Below, in pieces: positions 34,480 to 40,904 of a stretch of DNA of 40,904 bases (within the stretch, counting starts at the first letter, position 1; every line of letters begins with the position of its first letter). This stretch comes from Pseudorhodobacter sp. MZDSW-24AT (lineage in GTDB: Bacteria; Pseudomonadota; Alphaproteobacteria; Rhodobacterales; Rhodobacteraceae): the NCBI RefSeq assembly GCF_002794355.1, contig NZ_PGOI01000005.1:1-40904 (forward strand), read 5' to 3'. The notes beneath the pieces are model-generated. The model saw nothing but the letters and a program-made list of their open reading frames with translations. It had not been told where the DNA came from and searched no databases. The translations under genes and the position numbers were made by a program.

Positions 34480-35129
34480 GCGCTGCGCGTTTTCCCTTGG
34501 CCGAGTTGCCAGATGACCAGCCCCGTGAACTGGGGCGGCTGCTGTTTGCGGGGCCTGTCGACTTTGTCAAAGGCGTTGTTGCCATGCCCGGGCTGCCACC
34601 GGCGGATCGGATTGAGGTGTGCTTTGCCGGGCGGTCGAATGTCGGTAAATCCAGCCTGATCAACGCGCTGACCGGGCGCAAGACACTGGCGCGCGCGTCG
34701 AACACGCCGGGCCGCACGCAAGAGATCAACTATTTCGCTCTGGGTGCGCAGCGCTACATGGTCGACCTGCCGGGCTACGGCTATGCCGAGGCGCCGGTGG
34801 CCATTGTCGAGAAATGGCAGGCGCTGCTGCGGTCTTATCTGCAAGGGCGGCAGACCTTGCGGCGGGCCTTCGTGCTCATCGACATGCGGCATGGGGTGAA
34901 GGCAGTGGATCAGGAGATCCTGACGCTGCTCGACAAATCCGCCGTGACCTTTCAGGTGGTGTTGACCAAGGCCGACAAGGTGAATGCCGCCACGCGGGCC
35001 GAGACGATTGCGCAAGTTCAGGCGGCGCTGACCAAGCATCCGGCGGCCTTTCCCGAAATCGTGGTGACGAGTTCGGAAAAGGGTGAGGGCATTGAGACGC
35101 TAAGGGCGATCATCGCCACGCTGGAGTGA
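34476..35129 (+). CDS. engB: Ribosome-biogenesis GTPase EngB (YsxC/YihA)
   Basis: A 217-residue GTPase: G1 GRSNVGKSS (52-60), G2 region [15 protein letters not shown]3 DLPG (97-100) and G4 TKAD. It helps mature the 50S subunit. It overlaps the MOSC gene by 4 nt. The final 30 nt (35100-35129) overlap the end of yidD on the opposite strand, leaving no room for a terminator between these convergent genes. Confidence 0.96.
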   Translation: MSAARFPLAELPDDQPRELGRLLFAGPVDFVKGVVAMPGLPPADRIEVCFAGRSNVGKSSLINALTGRKTLARASNTPGRTQEINYFALGAQRYMVDLPGYGYAEAPVAIVEKWQALLRSYLQGRQTLRRAFVLIDMRHGVKAVDQEILTLLDKSAVTFQVVLTKADKVNAATRAETIAQVQAALTKHPAAFPEIVVTSSEKGEGIETLRAIIATLE

Positions 35130-35369
35130 GGCGTCATGCGCCGGGTCCGCGCCCGGCACCGGGTCGTAGCCGTGGCCGCCCCAAGGGTGGCAGCGGCACA
35201 GACGGTGGGCCATTAGATAGCCGCCCTTGATCCCGCCATGCCGCTGGAGCGCCTCGAGGGCATAGACCGAACAGGTGGGCTGAAAGCGGCAGCCATGGCC
35301 GACCCACGGCGAAAGCAGCAGGCGATAGGCGCGCACGGGCAAGGCCACCAGATGCGCGAGCGGCGTCAT
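35100..35369 (-). CDS. yidD: Membrane protein insertion efficiency factor YidD
   Basis: An 89-residue protein with the YidD core [40 protein letters not shown] and [13 protein letters not shown]. It is a small amphipathic peripheral membrane protein helping YidC-dependent insertion. I start at the ATG at 35369 (10 nt past the rnpA stop), matching the usual N-terminus; ATG 35396 or GTG 35403-35405 would overlap rnpA. No clear ribosome binding site is seen for any of them. Its 3' end overlaps engB. Confidence 0.9.
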   Translation of the reverse strand: MTPLAHLVALPVRAYRLLLSPWVGHGCRFQPTCSVYALEALQRHGGIKGGYLMAHRLCRCHPWGGHGYDPVPGADPAHDASLQRGDDRP

Positions 35370-35379
35370 GCGCGGCGCG

Positions 35380-35808
35380 TCATTTGCGCGGGCCATGCAC
35401 GGCACGCAGCGCGCCTTCGAGATCGGCCAGCAGCAGCGTGAAGGGACGGTCCACCGTCACCCCGGGACGGGCGACCAGCACATAATCCCATCCGGGTTGT
35501 GCAAGGGCGGGCAGCACGGCCCGCGCCACTTCACGCAACCGACGCTTGGCGCGGTTGCGAAACACGGCGTTGCCGATCTTCTTGGACGCGGTAAAGCCAA
35601 CCTGCACCCCGGCGGTGCCATCGTGGCGGTTGCGCGCTTGCAGCAGAAAACCACCGGTTCCCTGTCTGCGGGCAGAGGCTGCACGCAAAAACTCGGGCCG
35701 GTGGCGCAAGGTGCTTATGCAAAGCGAAACCGCCAGAGGCGCATCAGGCGCTTCGGCTGCATTGCCTTGGCCTGTATCCTCTGACGGCATCATGTCTTGC
35801 CTATCCAT
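35380..35808 (-). CDS. rnpA: Ribonuclease P protein component
   Basis: A 142-residue RnpA. After a poorly conserved N-terminal stretch (about 1-35) the family core begins: [40 protein letters not shown] and the RNR motif [13 protein letters not shown]. It assists the RNase P RNA in tRNA 5' maturation. The first ATG (35808) may not be the true start; ATGs at residues 6 and 7 are alternatives, and the leading residues have no known role. It is between rpmH (27 nt) and yidD. Confidence 0.92.
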   Translation of the reverse strand: MDRQDMMPSEDTGQGNAAEAPDAPLAVSLCISTLRHRPEFLRAASARRQGTGGFLLQARNRHDGTAGVQVGFTASKKIGNAVFRNRAKRRLREVARAVLPALAQPGWDYVLVARPGVTVDRPFTLLLADLEGALRAVHGPRK

Positions 35809-35835
35809 ATGCGGCCCGGAAAGGGGCCAGCAGGA

Positions 35836-35970
35836 TTATGCGGACAGCTTGTGACGGCCCTTGGCGCGGCGGGCGGCCAGCACCAGACGACCACCTTTGG
35901 TGGCCATGCGGGCGCGGAAACCATGGCGGCGCTTGCGGACCAGGTTGGACGGTTGGTATGTGCGCTTCAT
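35836..35970 (-). CDS. rpmH: 50S ribosomal protein L34
   Basis: A 44-residue L34: [20 protein letters not shown], then [20 protein letters not shown] and KLSA before TAA (35836-35838). It is complete and of normal length. It is first gene of the rpmH-rnpA-yidD operon, read from the promoter at 36037-36065. In most alphaproteobacteria yidC follows this trio in the same direction; here it faces the other way. Confidence 0.97.
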   Translation of the reverse strand: MKRTYQPSNLVRKRRHGFRARMATKGGRLVLAARRAKGRHKLSA

Positions 35971-36036
35971 CGCGGCTCTCCATCAGACGGCTTGCCCGAA
36001 CCTCAAGGATTCGAGGGCAGGGAACTTGAAGCCCGT

Positions 36037-36065
36037 CCTTTACGCAGGCTTTGCGCCCAAGTCAA
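36037..36065 (-). promoter_or_regulatory. rpmH-rnpA-yidD promoter
   Basis: On the - strand TTGACT (36065-36060), a 17-nt spacer, TAAAGG (36042-36037). The start of transcription would be near 36030, giving a leader of about 60 nt with a CCTC/GAGG stem (36001-36016 in + coordinates). Strong -35, fair -10, right spacing and right place upstream of a highly expressed gene. Confidence 0.6.
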
Positions 36066-36093
36066 CGCAGGCTGCGCCGAATTCCGCCAACAA

Positions 36094-36110
36094 AACACAG
36101 AAGCTGTGTT
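36094..36110. promoter_or_regulatory. Inverted repeat in the rpmH/VTT divergent region
   Basis: AACACAG (36094-36100), AAG, CTGTGTT (36104-36110). It lies 29 nt upstream of the rpmH -35 and about 109 nt before the VTT gene. It may be an operator or a hairpin. The rest of 35971-36218 shows the rpmH promoter and no convincing promoter for the + strand gene. Confidence 0.3.
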
Positions 36111-36218
36111 CTGTGGCAATCGATCAAGGCCGCGTGAAGGCTCTGTTGCAAAGCCGTTTTGCGGAAACACATACCGCCTGTCCTGCGTAGGAAAAGCAAG
36201 ACCCGCCGAAAGGATTCC

Positions 36219-36932
36219 ATGTCAGCCTCTGCATCCCCTTGGGCCAAGCGCCTGCCGATCCTTGCCATTGGCCTTGTGGCTGTGGTGGGAGCGTTCTTGC
36301 TGCGCGACCAGATCAGTTTTGACACGCTGGCCCGGCATCGCGACAGCTTGCTGGCCTTTCGAGAGAGTCATTTTGCCTTTGCCAGTCTGGCCTTTGTGGC
36401 GGCCTATATCACCATTGTGGGCTTCAGCCTGCCGGGGGCCACGGTTGCGACGCTGACGGGGGGCTTTCTGTTCGGTTTGTTTCCGGGCGTGCTTTACAAT
36501 GTCGGCGGGGCCACGCTGGGGGCGATTGTGGTGTTTCTGGCGGCCCGCGCGGGTTTTGGTGCGGATGTCGCCGCCCGGATCGAAGGCAGCGGTGGGGCGG
36601 CGGCGCGCTTGCAGAACGCTTTGCGTGAAAACGAATGGTCGGCGCTGTTGATCATGCGGCTGGTGCCCGGGGTGCCCTTCTTTGTTGCGAATTTGCTGCC
36701 GGCTTTTGTGGGCACCTCGGTTTTGCGGTTTGCGGTGACCACCTTTGTTGGGATCATTCCGGGCACATTTGTGTTTACCTCGGTGGGGGCGGGTTTGGGG
36801 GAGGTGTTCGCGCGGGGCGAGACGCCGGATCTGTCGATCCTGTTTGCCCCGCATGTTCTGGGCCCAATGCTTGGGCTGGCCGCGCTGTCGGCGGTTCCGA
36901 TCCTTATGAAGCGTTTCAAGAAAGAGGCCTGA
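36219..36932 (+). CDS. TVP38/TMEM64-family (VTT domain) membrane protein
   Basis: A 237-residue inner-membrane protein with about six hydrophobic segments (12-30, 50-75, 80-112, 143-165, 170-190, 205-225). The VTT/SNARE-associated core is visible: GFSLPGATVATLTGGFLFGL, GGATLGAIVVFLAARAGFG and MRLVPGVPFFVANLLPAFVG. Relatives such as DedA are linked to lipid translocation; the exact task is unknown. AAAGGA precedes the ATG at 36219; an in-frame start 20 residues upstream adds a basic stretch. It is 1 nt before the flavoprotein gene, so they are co-transcribed. Confidence 0.9.
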   Translation: MSASASPWAKRLPILAIGLVAVVGAFLLRDQISFDTLARHRDSLLAFRESHFAFASLAFVAAYITIVGFSLPGATVATLTGGFLFGLFPGVLYNVGGATLGAIVVFLAARAGFGADVAARIEGSGGAAARLQNALRENEWSALLIMRLVPGVPFFVANLLPAFVGTSVLRFAVTTFVGIIPGTFVFTSVGAGLGEVFARGETPDLSILFAPHVLGPMLGLAALSAVPILMKRFKKEA

Positions 36933-36933
36933 C

Positions 36934-38352
36934 ATGCGCCAGATCGACACGGATATTTGCATCATCGGTGCGGGGTCGGGCGGCCTGTCTGTTGCGGCAG
37001 GCGCCGTGCAGATGGGCGCGCGCGTGGTGCTGATCGAGGGCGGCGAGATGGGCGGAGATTGCCTGAACGCGGGCTGCATCCCATCGAAAGCGCTGATCGC
37101 CGCAGCAAAGGCGGCGCAGGCGATGCGCGACGGTGCCAGATACGGCATCACGCCGGTGGAACCAGAGGTGGATTTCGGCGCCGTCAAAGACCATGTGGCG
37201 CAGGTGATCCAGACCATCGCCCCGATCGACAGTCAGGAAAGGTTCGAGGGACTGGGCGTGCAGGTCATCCGGGCATGGGCGCGTTTTACAGGCCCTGATT
37301 CGGTCGAAGCGGGGGAGACGCGCATCAAGGCCCGGCGCTTTGTCATCGCCACCGGGAGCCGTCCGCTGGTGCCGCCGATCCCGGGGGCAGAATCCGTGCC
37401 CTATCTGACAAACGAAACGATCTTTGACCTGCGGGAGCGGCCTGCCCATTTGATGATCATCGGGGGCGGTCCGATCGGAATGGAAATGGCGCAGGCGCAT
37501 CGGCGGCTTGGGTGCCAAGTGACGGTGATCGAAGGCTCTCGGGCCTTGGGTCGTGATGACCCCGAGCTGGCGGCGGTGGTGCTGCACCGTTTGCGCGCCG
37601 AAGGGGTGGATATTCTGGAAGATGCCGAGGTGACGGCACTTGCCGGAGCGGCCGGGGACATCACGGTAACGCTGAAGGACGGGCGCACTGTGCAAGGCTC
37701 GCATCTGCTGATCGCGGTCGGGCGCAAGGTGCATCTGGAGTCGCTGAATCTTGAGGCTGCCGGTGTGCAACATGACCGTAAAGGCGTGACAGTCGGTGCG
37801 GATCTGCGCAGTTCGAATCGGCGCGTCTATGCGGTGGGGGATGCCGCAGGCGGGCTGCAATTCACCCATGTGGCAGGCTATCACGCCGGGATTGTGATCC
37901 GGCAGATCGTGCTGGGCCTGCCCGCCAAGGCCAGGACGCGCCACATCCCTTGGGTCACCTATACCGATCCGGAACTGGCGCAGGTTGGCCTGACCGAGGC
38001 AGAGGCCCGCAAAGAGCACGGCGCAGGGGTGACGGTTCTGTGTCAGGAATTCCACCACAACGACCGCGCGCAGGCCGAGGGCAAGACCACCGGGCTGCTG
38101 AAGGTCATGGTGGTGAAGGGCCGCCCGGTTGGCGTCTCGATCGTGGGGCCGCAGGCGGGGGAACTGATCGGGCTTTGGGCCTTTGCCATTGCGTCGCGCG
38201 CAAAGATCAGCGCGATTGCGGGCATGGTGGCCCCCTATCCGACGTTGGGGGAAATCTCGAAACGTGCTGCAGGAGCCTATTTTTCCCCGAAACTCTTTGA
38301 TAATCCTATGCTCAAGCGGTTCGTGCGTCTGGTGCAGCGGGTTTTGCCCTGA
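36934..38352 (+). CDS. FAD-dependent pyridine-nucleotide disulfide oxidoreductase (MerA/Lpd-like)
   Basis: A 472-residue flavoprotein. FAD motif IIGAGSGGLS (10-19); redox pair GGDCLNAGCIPSKA with Cys43 and Cys48; NAD(P) motif IIGGGPIGMEMA; second FAD motif VGDAAGGLQFTHVAGYHAGI; C-terminal dimer domain with YPTLGEISKRAAGAYF. In dihydrolipoamide dehydrogenase the dimer domain supplies HPTxxE; here His is replaced by Tyr, as in mercuric reductases. The double cysteine of MerA's C-terminus is absent, so mercury is not the likely substrate. It is coupled to the VTT gene, and may act on a membrane-associated thiol; this is inferred. Confidence 0.88.
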   Translation: MRQIDTDICIIGAGSGGLSVAAGAVQMGARVVLIEGGEMGGDCLNAGCIPSKALIAAAKAAQAMRDGARYGITPVEPEVDFGAVKDHVAQVIQTIAPIDSQERFEGLGVQVIRAWARFTGPDSVEAGETRIKARRFVIATGSRPLVPPIPGAESVPYLTNETIFDLRERPAHLMIIGGGPIGMEMAQAHRRLGCQVTVIEGSRALGRDDPELAAVVLHRLRAEGVDILEDAEVTALAGAAGDITVTLKDGRTVQGSHLLIAVGRKVHLESLNLEAAGVQHDRKGVTVGADLRSSNRRVYAVGDAAGGLQFTHVAGYHAGIVIRQIVLGLPAKARTRHIPWVTYTDPELAQVGLTEAEARKEHGAGVTVLCQEFHHNDRAQAEGKTTGLLKVMVVKGRPVGVSIVGPQAGELIGLWAFAIASRAKISAIAGMVAPYPTLGEISKRAAGAYFSPKLFDNPMLKRFVRLVQRVLP

Positions 38353-38379
38353 CGCGATGCGACAGGAGGACGGGGCAGG

Positions 38380-39801
38380 GTGAAGGCAAGGCAGGGCGGG
38401 TTTTTCAAGACGCTCTCGGGGCGGTTCCTGCTGCTGACAATTGCCTTTGTCATGCTGGCCGAAGTCTTCATTCTGGTGCCGTCCATCGCGCGCTTCCGGG
38501 CGGATTACCTGCTGTTGCGGCTGGAGAAGGCGCAGATCGCTTCTTTGGCGCTGTTGACGACGGATGAGGTGATCGCCCCCGATCTGGAAGCCGAGCTTTT
38601 GGTGAACGCAGGCGTCTTCAACGTGGTGTTGCGCCGCGATGAAGTGCGCCAGCTTGTGCTGTCCTCTCCGATCCCGGCGGCGATCTATGATACCTATGAC
38701 CTGCGCGCCTCGGGCCCGCTTGATCTGATCCGCGATGCCTTTGTCGTGCTGCGGGATCCGGTGAATCGGGTGATCCGGGTGATCGGAAATCCCGTGCAGC
38801 AAGCGGGTTTGCTGATTGAGGTGACGATGGAAACCGGGCCGCTCAGGCGGGCGATGCTGGATTATGGCCTGCGAATTCTGGTGTTATCGGTGCTGATCTC
38901 GGCGGTCACGGCCGTGCTTTTGTTTATCTCGGTGCAGCGGATGATTGTGGCGCCGATCCGCCGCGTGGTGACCCATATGCAGGCCTATGCCGAAGCGCCC
39001 GAGGATGCACGCCGGGTGATCGCGCCGACGTCTCCGGTGGTGGAGTTGCGCGCGGCCGAAGATGCGCTGGAAAGCATGCAGAAGCAGCTGACAGGGGCCT
39101 TGCGACAGAAAGAACGCTTGGCGCAACTGGGCGGGGCTGTCGCGAAGATCAGCCATGACCTGCGCAACATCCTGACCACGGCGCAGCTCTTCGCCGACCG
39201 GATCGAGGGCAGCGCCGATCCGATGGTGGTGCGGGCCGCGCCGAAACTGGTGGGCTCGATCAGCCGCGCGGTCAGCCTGTGCGAGGCGACGCTGGCCTTT
39301 GGCAAGGCCGAAGAGCCGCCGCCGCGCCTGCAAAGGCTGGCCTTGCGGCCGCTGGTGGAGGAGGTGGTGGAGGCTGAGGGTTTGCTGGGCGAAAGCCCGG
39401 TGACCGCGCTGATCGACATTCCCCCCGGCTTCACCTTGCGCGCGGACAGCGAGCAGCTGTACCGCGTGCTTTCCAACCTCCTGCGCAACGCCCGGCAGGC
39501 GATGGAGGCGACGGGGACAGGCGGGACGGTCGAGATCTCGGCTGGCGAGGGGGAGAGCGCGTGGTGGCTGCGGGTGGGCGACACTGGGCCGGGCTTGCCC
39601 GCCAAGGCGCGTGAGCATCTGTTCGCGGCCTTCCAAGGCGGCACCCGCAAGGGCGGCACCGGGCTGGGCCTTGCCATCGCGGCCGAATTGATTCGCGGTC
39701 ATGGGGGGCGGTTGGAGTTGAGCCGCAGCGATTCCGAGGGGACGGAGTTCGTGATTCACCTGCCCAAGCAAGTTTCTGAAAACAGTGTTGTCGGTCTTTA
39801 A
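38380..39801 (+). CDS. Sensor histidine kinase (orphan), GTG start
   Basis: A 473-residue inner-membrane kinase. TM1 about 15-36, a periplasmic sensor region about 37-160, TM2 about 164-187, a HAMP-like linker (about 186-240), then the dimerisation helix with His259 in ISHDLRN. The ATPase domain has the N box NLLRNARQAM (366-375), G1 GDTGPGLP (400-407) and G2 GGTGLGLAIA (425-434). The start is GTG at 38380 after AGGAGGA. No response regulator lies in the window, so its partner is elsewhere. Confidence 0.9.
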   Translation: MKARQGGFFKTLSGRFLLLTIAFVMLAEVFILVPSIARFRADYLLLRLEKAQIASLALLTTDEVIAPDLEAELLVNAGVFNVVLRRDEVRQLVLSSPIPAAIYDTYDLRASGPLDLIRDAFVVLRDPVNRVIRVIGNPVQQAGLLIEVTMETGPLRRAMLDYGLRILVLSVLISAVTAVLLFISVQRMIVAPIRRVVTHMQAYAEAPEDARRVIAPTSPVVELRAAEDALESMQKQLTGALRQKERLAQLGGAVAKISHDLRNILTTAQLFADRIEGSADPMVVRAAPKLVGSISRAVSLCEATLAFGKAEEPPPRLQRLALRPLVEEVVEAEGLLGESPVTALIDIPPGFTLRADSEQLYRVLSNLLRNARQAMEATGTGGTVEISAGEGESAWWLRVGDTGPGLPAKAREHLFAAFQGGTRKGGTGLGLAIAAELIRGHGGRLELSRSDSEGTEFVIHLPKQVSENSVVGL

Positions 39802-39850
39802 CTTTTGCCCTTGCAAAGCCCGGCGGGGGGGGATACATCGCCCCCATAGC

Positions 39851-39927
39851 GGACCCGTAGCTCAGCTGGATAGAGCATCAGACTACGAATCTGAGGGTCG
39901 GGCGTTCGAATCGCTCCGGGTCCGCCA
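39851..39927 (+). tRNA. tRNA-Arg, anticodon ACG
   Basis: 77 nt. The acceptor stem GGACCCG (39851-39857) pairs with CGGGTCC (39917-39923), then G and the encoded CCA (39925-39927). The D arm has AGCTCAGCTGGATAGAGC; the anticodon loop CTACGAA, closed by CAGA/TCTG, gives ACG; the T loop is TTCGAAT. A34 is expected to be edited to inosine to read CGU, CGC and CGA. Confidence 0.97.
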
Positions 39928-40048
39928 ATTCCCTCTCTTGAAAATATCCCTGTGTTACATGCGGCGTTCTTGCATGGAATCAAAGGCTTAGCATCTGAAT
40001 GTTCAGGGTTTGTTAATCTTTGCGGTGGCGTGATCCTGCGCAAAGCAA

Positions 40049-40082
40049 AAAGACTTTCGCCTTGGCACAGGCGAAAGTCTTT
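40049..40082. terminator. Bidirectional hairpin terminator between tRNA-Arg and the 25-residue gene
   Basis: AAAGACTTTCGCCT (40049-40062), loop TGGCAC, AGGCGAAAGTCTTT (40069-40082): a perfect 14-bp stem with A/T-rich feet. It lies 121 nt past the tRNA and 57 nt past the stop of the small - strand gene, so it can serve both. The sequence between the tRNA and the hairpin shows no gene. Confidence 0.75.
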
Positions 40083-40138
40083 CAGGCGGCTCTGGGCCGC
40101 TTAGCCCAATACGGGCGGTTCAGACTGCGTTGGTCCGA

Positions 40139-40216
40139 TCAGAATACGTCAATCAGATAAAGAATAATGATGATCGGGATCGGAATGCCGATCAGCCAAG
40201 CCAATGCGCCTTTCAT
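40139..40216 (-). CDS. 25-residue single-span membrane peptide
   Basis: ATG at 40216, stop TGA at 40139-40141. The peptide starts MKGALAWLIG, continues IPIPIIIILYLI and ends DVF: one lysine, then an almost fully hydrophobic span with two prolines. AAAGGA lies 7 nt before the ATG, and a terminator hairpin follows on the same strand, so it looks like a real small gene despite its size. Peptides with a GIPIPII core are, to my recollection, widespread in proteobacteria as unnamed proteins. Function unknown; insertion in the inner membrane is inferred. Confidence 0.72.
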   Translation of the reverse strand: MKGALAWLIGIPIPIIIILYLIDVF

Positions 40217-40342
40217 AGGATGTCCTTTCAAATCTGGTTGCCTGTCAACGTTGTGACAGCACCTTGGGTTCCGCGCGCGGCGGGGGATTTCGCCTGTCGA
40301 GCTTTAGGGGCGCGTTAACCCTGTGATGCGATGCTCATGGGC

Positions 40343-40840
40343 ATGGCGCGATATGTCAGACCGAAATGGACGGGGGCGCGGGTGTTTTTCACCCTGTGCC
40401 TCGCCGCACGCGGCAGTGATCTGCTGGTCCAGGAGATTGCCGCCCTGCGCAGTGCCGTCGCGCAGACTCAGGCAGAGCGGCCCTTCGGAATCGCCGCTTG
40501 GGTGGTGCTGCCCGATCATTTGCATTGCGTCTGGCAGATGCCAGCCGGGGATCGCGCCTATGGGCTGCGGTGGGCCATGATCAAAGGGCGGTTCTCGCAT
40601 GGATTGGCGGCGCAGCCGCGATCGCACAGCAAGATCCGCAAGGGTGAAAAAGGGATCTGGCAGCGCCGGTTTTGGGAGCATCACATCCGCGATGAGGCGG
40701 ATTACGCGGCGCATGTCGCGTATTGTTGGGGCAACCCGGTCAAGCACGGCTTGGTGCGGCACGCCGTGGATTGGCCGTATTCGTCGATCCACCGGGAGAT
40801 TCGATTGGGATGGGTTGCGCCGGAATGGGGGGGCGGATGA
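40343..40840 (+). CDS. REP-associated tyrosine transposase (RAYT, Y1 family)
   Basis: A 165-residue Y1_Tnp-type protein. MARYVRPKWTGARVFFTLCL starts the fold; the metal-binding HxH is His59-Leu60-His61 in LPDHLHCVW; the C-terminal helix DYAAHVAYCWGNPVKHGLV holds the nucleophile, probably Tyr127. GIWQRRFWEHHIRDEAD is family-typical. All key residues are present, so it may be active. RAYTs are usually single-copy domesticated transposases that nick GTAG-headed REP hairpins. No RBS of note precedes the ATG at 40343; in-frame ATGs at 40331 and 40334 are alternatives. The 64 nt after it to the window end are G-rich, with no full REP. Confidence 0.88.
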   Translation: MARYVRPKWTGARVFFTLCLAARGSDLLVQEIAALRSAVAQTQAERPFGIAAWVVLPDHLHCVWQMPAGDRAYGLRWAMIKGRFSHGLAAQPRSHSKIRKGEKGIWQRRFWEHHIRDEADYAAHVAYCWGNPVKHGLVRHAVDWPYSSIHREIRLGWVAPEWGGG

Positions 40841-40904
40841 GCGTCGCGGTGTGGCCGTGACGGCGCGTGTGGGGCGAGGGGCGCGTGTTGTGGTGGTAGG
40901 CGGG

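Noticed and set aside
35971-36218. A replication origin beside rpmH
   Set aside because: rpmH is near oriC in some bacteria, but I see no DnaA boxes (TTATCCACA-like) or AT-rich unwinding region here.
36916-38802. A 628-codon open frame on the - strand opposite the flavoprotein gene
   Set aside because: Same reason: shadow of a conserved gene, with no start signals.
39949-39960. The 12-mer CCCTGTGTTACA after the tRNA, also present reverse-complemented at about 26091-26103
   Set aside because: Matches of this length are expected by chance in a 41-kb window, and the surrounding sequence does not match.
39785-39991. A + strand open frame including PVAQLDRASDYESEGRAFES
   Set aside because: It is a translation of the tRNA-Arg gene itself, another frequent false protein.
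39798-40043. A - strand open frame including the peptide GAIRTPDPQIRSLMLYPAEL
   Set aside because: This is the well-known spurious translation of the antisense strand of a tRNA gene, here tRNA-Arg at 39851-39927.
39928-40138. A tRNA attachment site for an integrated element after tRNA-Arg
   Set aside because: I found no second copy of the tRNA 3' end in the window and no integrase gene; the RAYT does not integrate at tRNAs.

Overview
The window is chromosomal DNA of an alphaproteobacterium, most likely of the family Rhodobacteraceae (Rhodobacter/Gemmobacter/Tabrizicola-like). The reasons are the high GC content, the gene order, a BztABCD-type amino-acid ABC transporter as in Rhodobacter capsulatus, an ATP12-type F1 assembly chaperone, and CTTGAC-type -35 elements. 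The genus is inference. No stretch over 300 bases lacks a gene; the longest gaps (5070-5323, 35971-36218, 20362-20603, 39928-40138) hold terminators, promoters, repeats or a tRNA.

Region 1 (1-15604) is the S10-spc-alpha ribosomal cluster, all on the + strand: the end of tuf, then rpsJ-rplC-rplD-rplW / rplB-rpsS-rplV-rpsC-rplP / rpmC-rpsQ-rplN-rplX-rplE-rpsN-rpsH-rplF-rplR-rpsE-rpmD / a PAS-like zinc-ribbon gene-rplO-secY-adk / rpsM-rpsK-rpoA-rplQ. Slashes mark intrinsic terminators or structured gaps, so the cluster is probably read as several units. Three copies of a 28-nt GTA(A/G)GG...CCCTAC palindrome lie just after rplP, rpmD and rpoA. The rplW-rplB gap is unusual: a terminator, then a tandem 25-nt repeat, each unit with a UUCG hairpin and a TATAA(T/G) box.

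Region 2 (15720-25189): a Do-family periplasmic protease, rarA, a 23S rRNA pseudouridine synthase, an ATP12 chaperone, and the bztABCD operon for glutamate/glutamine/aspartate/asparagine uptake, closed by a bidirectional terminator.

Region 3 (25207-28266, - strand): a BrnT/BrnA toxin-antitoxin pair whose palindromic operator exactly fills the spacer of its promoter and whose toxin mRNA looks leaderless; a small charged protein; a SixA-type phosphatase; a ferredoxin-like protein; and argB.

Region 4 (28383-36932): an SDR oxidoreductase, ttcA, an EAL-domain protein with a degenerate GGDEF domain, then yidC-MOSC-engB on + meeting rpmH-rnpA-yidD on -. The usual rpmH-rnpA-yidD-yidC block is thus split into two convergent halves, and engB and yidD overlap at their 3' ends. 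A VTT-domain membrane protein lies beyond the divergent rpmH promoter.

Region 5 (36934-40904): a MerA/Lpd-like flavoprotein disulfide reductase, an orphan sensor kinase, tRNA-Arg(ACG), a 25-residue membrane peptide gene on -, and a REP-associated tyrosine transposase (RAYT). RAYTs mobilise GTAG-headed palindromes, so this gene is a candidate partner of the three palindromes in region 1. I saw no CRISPR array, prophage, integron or classical insertion sequence.
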